Source: DAOUMF01 sp034408935
GTDB lineage: Bacteria > Chloroflexota > Dehalococcoidia > SM23-28-2 > RBG-16-64-32
Assembly (NCBI GenBank): GCA_034408935.1
Contig: DAOUMV010000022.1
Location: 1-64,000 of the forward strand
Length of the DNA: 64,000 nucleotides
Direction of reading: 5' to 3'
Each line of letters starts with the position of its first letter. The first letter of the stretch is position 1. The notes under the pieces were generated by a model. That model had not been told where the DNA came from, searched no databases, and saw only the letters and a program-made list of their open reading frames with translations. The position numbers and the translations under genes were made by a program. Below, one piece after another: positions 33,967-44,008 of this stretch.

Positions 33967-35099
33967 CGGTCCACCTCGCAGAGGACTATGTCGAAGGAGC
34001 CCAGATTGACGATCGTGTCGGCAACGTAAGTACCGACGCACATCGCCTTCAGCGCCGAGAGATTGCAGAAGGCCGGAGAGCGGATCTTCAGCCGGTAGGG
34101 CTTGTCGGCGCCCTTGGAGACCAGGTAGATGCCGTACTCCCCACGGGGCGTCTCGTTGCGCATGTACACCTCGCCTTGGGGCAAGCGCAGCGTCCGCTTC
34201 AACCCCTCGGCCATAACAGGGCCGTCCGGCATCTGCTCAAGCGCCTGCTCCGCGATGCGGACCGACTGGCGCATCTCCTCCAGGCGGACCAGGTAGCGGT
34301 CGTAGACATCGCCCTGGGTGCCCGTCGGGATGTCGAACTCGAAGCGATCGTAGATGGAGTAGGGCTCGGCTCGGCGCAGATCGTGCTTGAGGCCGGTGGC
34401 CCGCAGCATGGGTCCGGTGACGCCCCAGTTGATGGCGTCCTCCGGCGTCAGCGGGCTCAGCCCCTGACAGCGGGCCACGATCACCTCGTTCTCCGTCATC
34501 AGGCCATCGATGTCATCGACACCGCGGCGAACGACGGCCAGCACCTCACGGCAGCGCTCCTGGAAGTCCTCCGGCACGTCCCAGCCCACGCCACCGGGAC
34601 GGAAGTAGGCGTACATCATCCGCTCCCCGGTGATCTCCTCGAACAGGTCCACGATCATCTCCCGGTCGCGGAAGCTGTACATGAAGGAGGTGCCGAACAG
34701 GCCGACGTCGGAGCCGAAGGCGCCCATGAACATGTGGTGGCTGGCGATCCGGTTCATCTCGGCCAGAATGACGCGGATGTACTCGGCGCGCTCCGGCGGC
34801 TCGATGCCCGCCAGCTTCTCTACGGCAAGGACGTAGCAGAGTTCGGCGTTGAACTGGCCCAGGTACTCAGTTCGGTCCTGGTAGCCGATCGCCTGGCGGT
34901 AGTCGCAGTTCTCGGATAGTTTCTCAGCGCCGCGGTGGAGATAGCCGATGACCGGGTCCACGTCCACCACCTGCTCGCCGTCGACGGTGAGGACCATGCG
35001 GAACACGCCGTGGGTAGCCGGATGCTGCGGCCCCACGTTGACGTTGACGTCTATGGTCTCCAGTTCTTTTTCGCGGGGGAGGCCGTGCTCGATAGCCAT
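33963..35099 (-). CDS. nuoD: Complex I subunit D (49-kDa type)
   Basis: 378 residues from ATG at 35099. Begins with VGPQHPATHGVFRMVLTVDG, including the quinone-site His. Then GYLHRGAEKL, EMNRIASHHMF and the C-terminal RSPAFCNLSALK. Quinone-reducing catalytic subunit related to [NiFe]-hydrogenase large subunits, but without nickel ligands. It sits nine bases after nuoC as a separate gene (no nuoCD fusion). Confidence 0.97.
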   Translation of the reverse strand: MAIEHGLPREKELETIDVNVNVGPQHPATHGVFRMVLTVDGEQVVDVDPVIGYLHRGAEKLSENCDYRQAIGYQDRTEYLGQFNAELCYVLAVEKLAGIEPPERAEYIRVILAEMNRIASHHMFMGAFGSDVGLFGTSFMYSFRDREMIVDLFEEITGERMMYAYFRPGGVGWDVPEDFQERCREVLAVVRRGVDDIDGLMTENEVIVARCQGLSPLTPEDAINWGVTGPMLRATGLKHDLRRAEPYSIYDRFEFDIPTGTQGDVYDRYLVRLEEMRQSVRIAEQALEQMPDGPVMAEGLKRTLRLPQGEVYMRNETPRGEYGIYLVSKGADKPYRLKIRSPAFCNLSALKAMCVGTYVADTIVNLGSFDIVLCEVDR

Positions 35100-35108
35100 G
35101 GGAGGCTC

Positions 35109-35915
35109 CTAGTCGCCGCCTTCATCCTCGGCGGCCAGGCCCTTCAGGGCCTCCGCTACTGCCTGGCTCTCCTCCTCCGGGGAGGCGTTGCGGGCGCGGG
35201 CCTCTTGCCGGGCCTTCTTGATGAGGGCCTCCGCCTGCTCCTCGAAGGCCTTGACGGCGGCCTGGACGGCCGCCTTCTCCTCCTCGGCGGAGAGACCCCT
35301 GGCCCTGGCGTCCTCCCGCGCCTTCCTCCTGATCGCAGCCTTCTTCTGACCCATCTCCTTCTTGCGAGCCCGCTCGTCCATTGGGACGCCGGCCTCGGCG
35401 GCCTTCAGGTAGTCCTCCTGCCAGTCCTCGATCTCCGCCAGGGGGTGGGTCTTGCGCAGGGCGTAGTAGCCCAGTCCCTCCTCCGTGAGCAGGGGCCGCA
35501 GGTCGGGGTGACCGTCGAAGACGAAGCCGAACATCTCCGCCGCCTCCCGCTCGTGCCAGTTGGCGGCCTGCCAGAGGTGGCTGACCGAGGGCAGGTGCGG
35601 GTCGTCCGGGGGGCAGCGAACCTTGACAGCCAGTGAGTGCCCCAACCTGTACGAGTACAGGTGGTAAACCACCTCCAGTTCGTCCAGATGGTCCATGCCG
35701 GACAGGCATCGCAGGAAATCGAACGCTAGGCGCTCGTCCTCCTGGGCCGTCTGCATCACGCGGAGCAGGTCTTCGCGGCGAACGGTGATAGCGGTATCGA
35801 TGGCGGTCTGCTCGGCGGCCACCTGGACTCCGGGCAGAGCCTGCCGGAAAAGGTCGGTCAGGGGGTCGGGGGGCGGCGCCGTGACGGTGGTCTCCTGACC
35901 GGACTCCTGGGTCAT
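35109..35915 (-). CDS. nuoC: Complex I subunit C with a charged C-terminal extension
   Basis: 268 residues from ATG at 35915, overlapping the nuoB stop by four bases. The conserved NuoC core is ~40-175, with CLSGMDHLDELEVVYHLYS, HEREAAEMFGFVFDGHPDLR and LLTEE. The last ~90 residues are unusual: an Ala/Arg/Glu/Lys-rich helical tail with two similar units (ARARGLSAEEEKAAVQAAVK and ARARNASPEEESQAVAEALK). That tail is not part of typical NuoC. Confidence 0.94.
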   Translation of the reverse strand: MTQESGQETTVTAPPPDPLTDLFRQALPGVQVAAEQTAIDTAITVRREDLLRVMQTAQEDERLAFDFLRCLSGMDHLDELEVVYHLYSYRLGHSLAVKVRCPPDDPHLPSVSHLWQAANWHEREAAEMFGFVFDGHPDLRPLLTEEGLGYYALRKTHPLAEIEDWQEDYLKAAEAGVPMDERARKKEMGQKKAAIRRKAREDARARGLSAEEEKAAVQAAVKAFEEQAEALIKKARQEARARNASPEEESQAVAEALKGLAAEDEGGD

Positions 35916-36541
35916 GCCTCCTGCCCGATCTTTCCCCGCTCCTCCATGATCTTCCTCTGGAGGGCCACGAAAGCGTCCATCAGTGCCTCCGGCCGTGGCG
36001 GGCAACCAGGCACGTAGATGTCCACCGGGATGATCTTGTCCACCCCTTGCAGGACGCGGTCGTAGGAGGTGTAGGGACCGCCGTTGGTGGCGCAAGCTCC
36101 CATGGAGATGACCCACTTGGGGTAGGGCATCTGCTCATACAGCAGCTTGACGGCCGGGGCGATCTTCTTGGTCACCGTCCCGGAGACGATCAGCACGTCC
36201 GACTGGCGGGGCGAGGGCCAGGGGACGATGCCGAAGCGGTCCAGATCGTGCCTGGCCATGAAGCCGGAGATCATCTCGATGGCGCAGCAGGCCAGGCCGA
36301 AGGTCAGCGGCCAGAGGGAGGACTTGCGCCCCCAGGCGATGATCCAATCCGCCGGCACCTGGAGGACGCCCGGCAGGATCTGACGGTACGGCGCCTGCCC
36401 TTGACCGGGGAGGAACTCCGCCGACTTCAGCTTCTTGATGTCGTGCCGGATCTCCTCCGGAACGGCGTCGCTGATCGCCTGCCGCGGGTCGTCGCGTATC
36501 TCGTGGACCTCGATGTGTGTCTTCTCAGGCATTCCCAGCAT
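35912..36541 (-). CDS. nuoB: Complex I subunit B
   Basis: 209 residues from ATG at 36541, immediately after the nuoA stop. The N2 cluster ligands are visible: tandem Cys in TFGLACCAIEM, then SMGACATNGG and VPGCPPRPEAL. An N-terminal extension of ~60 residues precedes the core. It carries cluster N2 beside the quinone site and contacts NuoD and NuoI. Confidence 0.97.
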   Translation of the reverse strand: MLGMPEKTHIEVHEIRDDPRQAISDAVPEEIRHDIKKLKSAEFLPGQGQAPYRQILPGVLQVPADWIIAWGRKSSLWPLTFGLACCAIEMISGFMARHDLDRFGIVPWPSPRQSDVLIVSGTVTKKIAPAVKLLYEQMPYPKWVISMGACATNGGPYTSYDRVLQGVDKIIPVDIYVPGCPPRPEALMDAFVALQRKIMEERGKIGQEA

Positions 36542-36910
36542 CTACCTCCAGCTCAGCACGCCCTTCTTCCAGGCGTAGAGAAGGCCGAAGCCGAGGATGA
36601 GGATGAACACTAGCATCTCATAGAAGGCGGCCTCGCCGATTCCCAGGAAGCTGACCGCCCAGGGAAACAGGAACACCGCTTCGATGTCGAAGATGAGGAA
36701 CAGGATCGCGAACAGGTAGTAACGGAAGTGCACCTGGGTGCGGCTGCGGCCGATGGGCAGCATGCCGCATTCGTAGGTAAGGGCCTTGACGTCGCTGGCC
36801 TGACGAGGGGCCAGGATGCGGTTGGCGAGCAGGGCCACACCCACAATGGTGAAGCCCAGGATGGCTGCAATGAGCACGGCCACGTAGTCGGCGAAGAACT
36901 CCTGGATCAC
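36542..36910 (-). CDS. nuoA: Complex I subunit A
   Basis: 122 residues from GTG at 36910, just before VIQEFFADYVAVL. The frame extends up to an ATG at 36976, but that ATG lies inside the -10 box, so the GTG with AGGG upstream is preferred; this also gives the usual family length. Three helices; signature YECGMLPIGRSRTQVHFRYY and the LFLIFDIEAVFLFPWA segment. First gene of the operon. Confidence 0.92.
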   Translation of the reverse strand: MIQEFFADYVAVLIAAILGFTIVGVALLANRILAPRQASDVKALTYECGMLPIGRSRTQVHFRYYLFAILFLIFDIEAVFLFPWAVSFLGIGEAAFYEMLVFILILGFGLLYAWKKGVLSWR

Positions 36911-36966
36911 TGGCGGGGACCCTGATAGGGGCAAGAACTGGACAACTGGGCCATTCGGCACAAACG

Positions 36967-36995
36967 ATGCTAGCATGGGGTCATGCTAGTGTCAA
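36967..36995 (-). promoter_or_regulatory. nuo operon promoter with a palindromic operator in its spacer
   Basis: TTGACA (36995-36990), 17 bases, TAGCAT (36972-36967). A perfect palindrome CTAGCATG-ACCC-CATGCTAG (36970-36989) fills the spacer and overlaps the -10 box, a typical position for a repressor. Transcription would begin near 36960. Confidence 0.7.
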
Positions 36996-37020
36996 TTTAG
37001 GAAGTATCGAATTGGTTAAT

Positions 37021-37108
37021 AGCAGCCATCGAAGCTGCTGGAGCGATGTAGCGAAGGCCTTCAGGCCTCCATGTCGCTGATGGCGACCTGAAGGTCGCCG
37101 CTACATCG
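37021..37108. repeat. Palindromic intergenic repeat element
   Basis: Two imperfect hairpins. A small one is AGCAGC...GCTGCT (37021-37039). A larger one has arms CGATGTAGCGAAGGCCTTCA (from 37044) and its near-complement ending CGCCGCTACATCG (to 37108). The motif GACCTGAAGGTCGCCGCTAC looks like a dispersed REP-type unit. The rest of 36996-37314 shows no gene. Confidence 0.5.
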
Positions 37109-37314
37109 TCTAGGAGCCGTGCGCCTGCCTGCCAGCACAAGGCCAGGCATTAGCCTGTCACCGTCGGGCTGAAGCCTAACCCTTTGAGAACTGCCAGTGC
37201 CACTATTCAGTCAGTGACCTTCCCGCTGGGGGTGGGGTCGAAGCCTGAATCCCTTCAGGGACGGGTGGGTGGGTTGTACAGCCCAGGATGGGGCGCAGCG
37301 CGGTGAGCGCCGTC

Positions 37315-40023
37315 CTATCTCAGCTCCGCCAGCCGCTGACGCAGCCCCTCGAGCCGAGCTTGGGCCGCCGCCAGCCTGTCCTCTTCGTTGGCCACCACCT
37401 TCGCCGGCGCCTTCTCCCGGAACGCCGCGTTCCCCAGCTTCGCCTCCAGGCGCCGCACCTCCGCTTCCGCCTCCGTCATCTGCTTGGATAGGCGAGCCCG
37501 CTCCTCCTCGAGGTCGATGAGGCTGGCCAGGGGCAGGATGACCTGGGCCTGGGCCAGGACTGCCGAGGCCACGCCGCTCTTGGGCGCCTCCGCCGCGTCC
37601 CGCACCAGGTGAAGCGGCCGCACCCTCGCCAGCGACTCGACGATGGACCGGGCCGCCTCCAGCACGGGCCTCGCCCCATCGGCTGCCACGTAGCCCTCCA
37701 CATAGCGGGCGGGGTCCACGTGCCGGTCGGCACGAATGTTGCGGATCGCCCGCACCACCTCCATGACGACCTCCATGCGCTGTTCCGCCTCGGGGTCCAC
37801 CTCCGAGACTCCCTGGGGGAAGGAGCACTCCATGATGGCCTCCGCCTCCGGGTCCTGGATGCGCTCTCGCAGGTGCTGCCACACCGCCTCGGTGATGAAA
37901 GGCATGATGGGGTGGAGCAAACGGAGGCTGGTCTGCAGCACCGCCGCCAAGACGGGCAGCGGGGAGCCCTGCGCGTCGGCAGGCGCGGCTGCGCCTCCCC
38001 TCAGGCGGACCTTGGCCATCTCCACGTACCAGTCGCAGAACTCGCTCCAGAAGAACTCATGCAGCAGGTGGCCGGCCTCGTTGATCTGAAAGCCAGCTAG
38101 CAGCTTGTCGACATCACGCATGACCTGCAGGGCCCGCGAGAAGATCCATCGGTCCTCCAGCGGCCAGCCGCTTCGCTGGTCCACCGTGCGGCTATCGCTG
38201 ACGTCCGGCAGGCGCACCTTCTCGTCGCCGATGCTCTGGATCACGAAGCGGGAGGCGTTCCAGATCTTGTTGGCGAAGTTGCGCCCTCCCTCCAGCCGCT
38301 CGTCGGTCAGGCGGAAGTCGTTGCCGGGGGCGCCGCCGGTGGCCAGCATGAAGCGCAGGGCGTCGCAGCCGTACCGCTCGATCGCCTCGATGGGGTCCAC
38401 AACATTGCCTAGGCTCTTGGTCATCTTGCGGCCTTGGGCGTCGCGGATGAGGCCGTGCAGGTAGACGTGGCGGAACGGCACGTCCTTCATGTTGTACAAG
38501 CCCGTCATGATCATGCGGGCCACCCAGAAGAACAGGATGTCGTACCCCGTCTCCAGCACCGATGTCGGATAGAAATAGCGCAGGTCCTGCGTCTCCTGGG
38601 GCCAGCCCAGGGTGGAGTGCGGCCACAGCGCCGAGGAGAACCAGGTGTCCAGGACGTCGGGGTCCTGCTCCAGCTTGCCAGAGCCGCACTTCTCACAGGC
38701 GCTGGGGTCGTCGATGGCAACGATAACCTCCCCGCAGTCGCCGCAGTACCATACGGGGATGCGGTGTCCCCACCAGAGCTGACGGGAGATGCACCAGTCG
38801 CGGATGTTCTCCATCCAGTTCATATACACCCGCGCGAAGCGGCTGGGGATAATCTGGATACGTCCCTCTTCCACAGCCTTGATGGCCGGCTTGGCCAGCG
38901 GCTCCATGCGCACGAACCACTGCTCGCTGACGATGGGCTCCACGATCGTGTCGCAGCGGTCGCAGTGGCCGATGGCGTGGTGGTAGTCCTCCGTCCTCTC
39001 CAGGAGGCCCAGTCGCTCCAGGTCGGCGACGATGACGTCCCGACACTCGAACCGGTCCATCCCCAAGTAGGGGCCAGCCTCGTTGTTCATCGTCCCGTCC
39101 GGGCCCACGGAGACGATGCTCGGCAGGCCGTGGCGCTCTCCTATCTCAAGATCGAGGATGTCGTGGCCGGGGGTGATCTTGAGGGCTCCGGTGCCGAACT
39201 CCGGGTCCACCGCGTCGTCGGCGATGATGGGGATACGGCGCTCGATGATCGGGAGTAGGGCCTTGCGGCCAACGATCTTCTGCCAGCGCTCCGCGCGCGG
39301 GCTCACCGCCACCGCCACGTCGGCCACGATCGTCTCCGGCCGCGTGGTGGCGATAACGATGTGCTCATCGGTCACGCCGCCGGAGTCGTCCAAGAGGGGA
39401 TAGCGAACGTACCACAGACTGGCGGACTGCTCGCGGTGCTCCACCTCCAGGTCGGAGAGGGCAGTCTGGCAGCGGGGGCACCAGTTGATCATCCGCTCGC
39501 CGCGGTAGATCAGGCCGTCACGATAGAGGTTGACGAAGGTGGTGCGAACGGCCCGCTGGGGCCCCTCGTCCATGGTGAATACCTCTCGCTTCCAGTCGCA
39601 CGAGGCGCCTAGACGCATATGCTGGCGGCCGATGAGGCCGCGGTACTTGTGCACCCACTGCCAGACACGCTCCACGAACCGCTCTCGGCCCAGGTCCTGG
39701 CGGGTCAGCCCTTCTTTGGCCAGTTCCCTCTCCACGACGTTCTGGGTGGCGATGCCCGCGTGGTCGACGCCGGGAAGCCAGAGGGTGGGGTCGCCGCGCA
39801 TGCGGTGCCAGCGGATGAGGCAGTCCTCCATGGTGACGGTGAGAGCATGGCCCAGGTGCAGTTCCCCGGTCACGTTGGGAGGGGGCATGATGATGCAGAA
39901 CGGCTGCTTCTCGCGGTCTATCCTGGGCGCGAAGTGACCGCCGTCCAGCCAGAACTGGTACAGAGGGCCCTCCACCTTGGAGGGCTCATAGGCCTTGGGT
40001 ATCTCTTCCGCGTTCCTCGCCAC
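37315..40023 (-). CDS. valS: Valyl-tRNA synthetase
   Basis: 902 residues from GTG at 40023. An upstream ATG in frame lies inside the -10 box and is excluded. Class I signatures: PPPNVTGELHLGHAL (HIGH-type) and KMTKSLGN (KMSKS-type). Zinc-like CGDCGEV...CEKCGSG and the editing-domain ATTRPETIVADVAVAV are present. The C-terminal coiled coil (EEERARLSKQMTEAEAEVRR) ends in RLAELR. Charges tRNA-Val. No T-box leader is visible. It is divergent from the liv operon. Confidence 0.97.
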   Translation of the reverse strand: MARNAEEIPKAYEPSKVEGPLYQFWLDGGHFAPRIDREKQPFCIIMPPPNVTGELHLGHALTVTMEDCLIRWHRMRGDPTLWLPGVDHAGIATQNVVERELAKEGLTRQDLGRERFVERVWQWVHKYRGLIGRQHMRLGASCDWKREVFTMDEGPQRAVRTTFVNLYRDGLIYRGERMINWCPRCQTALSDLEVEHREQSASLWYVRYPLLDDSGGVTDEHIVIATTRPETIVADVAVAVSPRAERWQKIVGRKALLPIIERRIPIIADDAVDPEFGTGALKITPGHDILDLEIGERHGLPSIVSVGPDGTMNNEAGPYLGMDRFECRDVIVADLERLGLLERTEDYHHAIGHCDRCDTIVEPIVSEQWFVRMEPLAKPAIKAVEEGRIQIIPSRFARVYMNWMENIRDWCISRQLWWGHRIPVWYCGDCGEVIVAIDDPSACEKCGSGKLEQDPDVLDTWFSSALWPHSTLGWPQETQDLRYFYPTSVLETGYDILFFWVARMIMTGLYNMKDVPFRHVYLHGLIRDAQGRKMTKSLGNVVDPIEAIERYGCDALRFMLATGGAPGNDFRLTDERLEGGRNFANKIWNASRFVIQSIGDEKVRLPDVSDSRTVDQRSGWPLEDRWIFSRALQVMRDVDKLLAGFQINEAGHLLHEFFWSEFCDWYVEMAKVRLRGGAAAPADAQGSPLPVLAAVLQTSLRLLHPIMPFITEAVWQHLRERIQDPEAEAIMECSFPQGVSEVDPEAEQRMEVVMEVVRAIRNIRADRHVDPARYVEGYVAADGARPVLEAARSIVESLARVRPLHLVRDAAEAPKSGVASAVLAQAQVILPLASLIDLEEERARLSKQMTEAEAEVRRLEAKLGNAAFREKAPAKVVANEEDRLAAAQARLEGLRQRLAELR

Positions 40024-40081
40024 TCGTGAACGCTTCCTACCTACACAGCGAATCCGCCGGAGGCGGATTCCGTCAGGGCGC

Positions 40082-40110
40082 ATTCTACCGCCGCGTGCTA
40101 GAAGGGTCAA
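40082..40110 (-). promoter_or_regulatory. valS promoter
   Basis: TTGACC (40110-40105), 17 bases, TAGAAT (40087-40082), about 60 bases before the GTG start. Close to sigma70 consensus. Confidence 0.65.
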
Positions 40111-40180
40111 CGAAGGAGGAGGACGCCATTCCGCCGTCGAGAGGCACCGTTCGCACATGGGGAAACCTCGTCGGGTCTTC

Positions 40181-40210
40181 TTGCGTTCGTATGTGGGGCA
40201 GGGGTGATAA
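40181..40210 (+). promoter_or_regulatory. Possible livGFHM promoter
   Basis: TTGCGT (40181-40186), 18 bases, TGATAA (40205-40210), 25 bases before the ATG at 40236. Weak match, but well placed. Confidence 0.35.
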
Positions 40211-40235
40211 CAGTGTCAACGATATCTACGCGTAC

Positions 40236-41016
40236 ATGGGCGAGGTCGCAGGCAGGTGGCATGTGCCCCGGTTAAGCGTCCGCTCCCTCACAAAGCAGTT
40301 CGGTGGCATCGTCGCCCTGCAGGACGTCTCCTTCGATGTCCACGAGGGGGAGATCCTGGGGCTCATCGGCCCCAACGGTGCCGGTAAGACCACCGTCTTC
40401 AACTGCATCAGCCGGTTCTATGACCCGGAGGGCGGCAGGATCACTTTCGACGGCGTAGACATCCTCCGTCTGCCACCGCACAGAGTGATCAATGCGGGAA
40501 TCGCTCGTACTTTCCAGAACGTCCTCCTGTTCAAGGGCATGACCGTGCTGGAGAACGTCCTGGCCGGACAACACAGCAGGGCCAAGCGCAACCCACTGAG
40601 CTGGCTCCTCCCCGGCACCCAGCGCGAGGAGAGAGAGCTGAACCGCGCAGCGATGGAGATCCTCGACTGGCTGGGGCTGGGTGAACTGCGCGACCTTCCC
40701 GCCGCCGGCCTCCCTTTCGGCGTCCAGAAGCGGGTAGAGATAGCGCGTGCCCTGGCTGCCAACCCCAAGCTCATACTCTTGGATGAGCCTGCGGGCGGCC
40801 TCAGCCACGAGGAGCTACAGGGTCTGGCACGACGCATCCAGGCCATCCGTCACGACCTTAAGGTCACCGTCCTCCTCGTGGAGCACAACATGGACCTGGT
40901 CATGAGCATCTCCGACCGCGTCTGCGTCCTCAACTTCGGGTGCAACATTGCCGAGGGTTCGCCGGAGGATGTGCGCAGTGACCCCACGGTGATCGAGGCC
41001 TACTTGGGAGAATCGT

Positions 41017-41030
<14 letters not shown>
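40236..41030 (+). CDS. livG: Branched-chain amino-acid ABC transporter, ATPase 1
   Basis: 264 residues. ATG at 40236 is chosen; GTG 40263 is an alternative and the frame is open further upstream without homology. Walker A GPNGAGKTT, Q-loop TFQNVLLFKGMTV, the LivG-specific insertion after it, a shortened signature region LPFGVQKRVEIARAL (LPFG instead of LSGGQ), Walker B LILLDEPAGGL and H-loop VEHNMD. Powers uptake of branched-chain amino acids or related compounds. It overlaps livF by 14 bases. Confidence 0.92.
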
Positions 41031-41721
<691 letters not shown>

Positions 41722-41731
41722 GGTGCCGCCT

Positions 41732-42748
41732 ATGGAAGGCTTGGGCCAGGTGTCAGCCACGCTCTCGCTGCCCGCAACGTTTCTGGCCGCCTCCCCCCCC
41801 TGGAGTGACCCTGAGCTGTTCTTCAGCCAGATCATGGCCGGCCTGGCCACGGGGAGCATCTACGGCCTCGTGGCCCTGGGCATCGTCCTCATCTATCGCA
41901 GCACGGACGTCCTCAACTTCGCCCAGGGGGAGATGGCCCTCCTCGTCACCTTCGTCGGCTGGTCCCTGGTCCTGGCCCTGGGCGCGGGAGGCGCCAACTA
42001 CTGGCTGATCTTCTTCATACTCCTGGCCCTGGCCGGGGCGATGGGGGCATTCGTGGAGCGGACGCTCATCCGGCCTGTGGAGGGCGCTCCGGTGTTGAAC
42101 GCCGTGATCGTCACCCTGGGCCTGTTCGTCATATTTCGGGGCCTCGTCGCCTTCATCTGGGCCCAGGGAGAGTTGCCCAAGGGATTCCCCGCCACCCCTC
42201 TGGGCTCCCAACTGAAGCCCGTGTCAGAGTGGATCAACCACGATCTGTGGGGCTTCGCCAAGATCACGCAGCACCAGTTCTGGGTCATCATCATCGCCGC
42301 GGCCGTCATGGTCGCCCTCTACCTGCTGTTCAACCACACCAAGCTGGGGCTGGCGATGCGGGCCACCGCCCAGAACCCCCTGGCCAGCCGGCTGATGGGG
42401 ATCAACGTGGGACGGATGCTCATGCTGGGCTGGGCTCTGGCCACGATGGTCGGTGCGGTAGGAGGAATCCTGGTGGCCCCCATCCTCTCCCTGGATCTGG
42501 TGATGATGCTGCGGGTGATCCTGTTCGCCTTCGCCGCTGCGGTGCTGGGCGGCCTGGACAGCCCGCCGGGGGCCATCGTGGGCGGCGTGATCATCGGCGT
42601 TGTGCAGAACCTGGCGAGCACGTATTCGTTCGGGCCCGTCTTCTTTGGCCCTGAACTCAGCCTGCCCATCGCCCTGCTGGTCCTGGTTGTGATCCTCCTG
42701 GTTCGTCCGACGGGCATCTTCGGCCGAAAGGCCGTGCGGAGGGTGTAG
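41732..42748 (+). CDS. livH: Branched-chain amino-acid ABC transporter, permease 1
   Basis: 338 residues from ATG at 41732 with GAGG upstream; GTG 41723 is an alternative. Eight to nine helices with GLATGSIYGLVALGIVLIYR, VLNFAQGEMALL, the coupling loop MRATAQNPLASRLMGINVGR and AVLGGLDSPPGAIVGGVIIG. It forms the pore with LivM. Confidence 0.94.
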   Translation: MEGLGQVSATLSLPATFLAASPPWSDPELFFSQIMAGLATGSIYGLVALGIVLIYRSTDVLNFAQGEMALLVTFVGWSLVLALGAGGANYWLIFFILLALAGAMGAFVERTLIRPVEGAPVLNAVIVTLGLFVIFRGLVAFIWAQGELPKGFPATPLGSQLKPVSEWINHDLWGFAKITQHQFWVIIIAAAVMVALYLLFNHTKLGLAMRATAQNPLASRLMGINVGRMLMLGWALATMVGAVGGILVAPILSLDLVMMLRVILFAFAAAVLGGLDSPPGAIVGGVIIGVVQNLASTYSFGPVFFGPELSLPIALLVLVVILLVRPTGIFGRKAVRRV

Positions 42749-42751
42749 CCG

Positions 42752-43903
42752 GTGGGACTCGGCTTCTGGGAGGTCATCTTGCTGGCGGTGGCCGCTGCCG
42801 GAGCCGTACGCTATCTGCCGATTCTGCCGGAGCGCTGGCGGGTGCCCGCGTCGGTGGCTGTCCTGCTGGCCTTCGTCTGCTGGATGCCGTTCACGGTCGG
42901 CACCTTCCGCACGTTCCAGTTGACGACGATGGCCACGTGGGCCATAGTGGCCATCGGGCTCAACATTCTCACGGGCTACAACGGCCAGATCTCCCTGGGC
43001 CACGGCGCCTTCGTCACCATAGGCGCATACACTGCCGCCATCCTCACCGACAGCAAAGAGCACCTGGGCTTCATCGACCAGGCGGCCTGGCCTTTCTGGA
43101 CGGCCATCATCATGAGCGGCCTCGTGGCCGCGGCCGCCGGCTTCGCCGTGGGTGTCCCCGCCCTCCGTCTCTCTGGCCCTTACCTGGCGGTGGCCACCCT
43201 CGGCCTCATCCTCGCCATTCCCTCCGTCCTGACGAAGTACGACGGCCTCACCGGCGGTCGCCTGGGCATCCGTGTGCCCCAGCCACCGGCGCCGCCGTTT
43301 CTGGAAGACCTCATCAACCGCGACCAGTGGTTCTTCTTCCTGGCCCTGTTCGCCGCCGTGGCCATGGCCGCCATCGCCTGGTATATCGTCGGCAGCCGCT
43401 GGGGAAGGGCGTTCGTCGCTGTCCGCGACAGCGAGGTGGCGGCAATGGCCGTCGGCATCTCGGTAGCGCGTTCCAAGGTCCTGGCCTTCACCATCAGCGC
43501 CTTCTACGCGGGCATAGCGGGGGGAATCTACCTCACCTTCTTCGGACGCATCAGCCCCGAGACCATCGGTCTCCTCCTCTCCATCAACTACTTCACGGCC
43601 ATCGTCATCGGGGGCCTCGGCTCCATCATGGGCGCTATCATCGGTGGCTTCGTTGTCGTCTTCCTGCCCGACATAGCCACAGACGCGGCCACCGGTATTT
43701 TCGGCGAACAACAGGGGAAGCAGCTTTGGCCCACGATTTACGGAGCGGTGCTCATCGGCGTTATTATCATAATGCCGCATGGTGTGGCCGGCTTCCTGCA
43801 CCGCCTGGCCCGTCTGAGCCCGGCCCAGGTGGCCGAGGCGGCGCGGCGGTTGCCAGCCGCCCTCAGGTCCCGCCTGGGGCAGACCCTGGGACGGCTCTCC
43901 TAG
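42752..43903 (+). CDS. livM: Branched-chain amino-acid ABC transporter, permease 2
   Basis: 383 residues from GTG at 42752, three bases after livH. Contains GLNILTGYNGQISLGHGAFV, LRLSGPYLAVATLGL, the coupling loop FVAVRDSEVAAMAVGISVAR and GGLGSIMGAIIGG. The C-terminal 40 residues are Arg/Ala-rich and cytoplasmic. Normal LivM family member. Confidence 0.94.
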   Translation: MGLGFWEVILLAVAAAGAVRYLPILPERWRVPASVAVLLAFVCWMPFTVGTFRTFQLTTMATWAIVAIGLNILTGYNGQISLGHGAFVTIGAYTAAILTDSKEHLGFIDQAAWPFWTAIIMSGLVAAAAGFAVGVPALRLSGPYLAVATLGLILAIPSVLTKYDGLTGGRLGIRVPQPPAPPFLEDLINRDQWFFFLALFAAVAMAAIAWYIVGSRWGRAFVAVRDSEVAAMAVGISVARSKVLAFTISAFYAGIAGGIYLTFFGRISPETIGLLLSINYFTAIVIGGLGSIMGAIIGGFVVVFLPDIATDAATGIFGEQQGKQLWPTIYGAVLIGVIIIMPHGVAGFLHRLARLSPAQVAEAARRLPAALRSRLGQTLGRLS

Positions 43904-44008
43904 GGCGGCAAGGGCAGCGGCGGACCGTGACCGCCAGGAGGTGATGTCTATTTGATGCAAGCGAAAGCGAAGCGAGAGGACGACATACTAGAAAGGAGAC
44001 AAGGGATC

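Noticed and set aside
40024..40160. T-box riboswitch before valS
   Set aside because: No T-box sequence, no specifier loop and too short a leader; an ordinary promoter explains the region.
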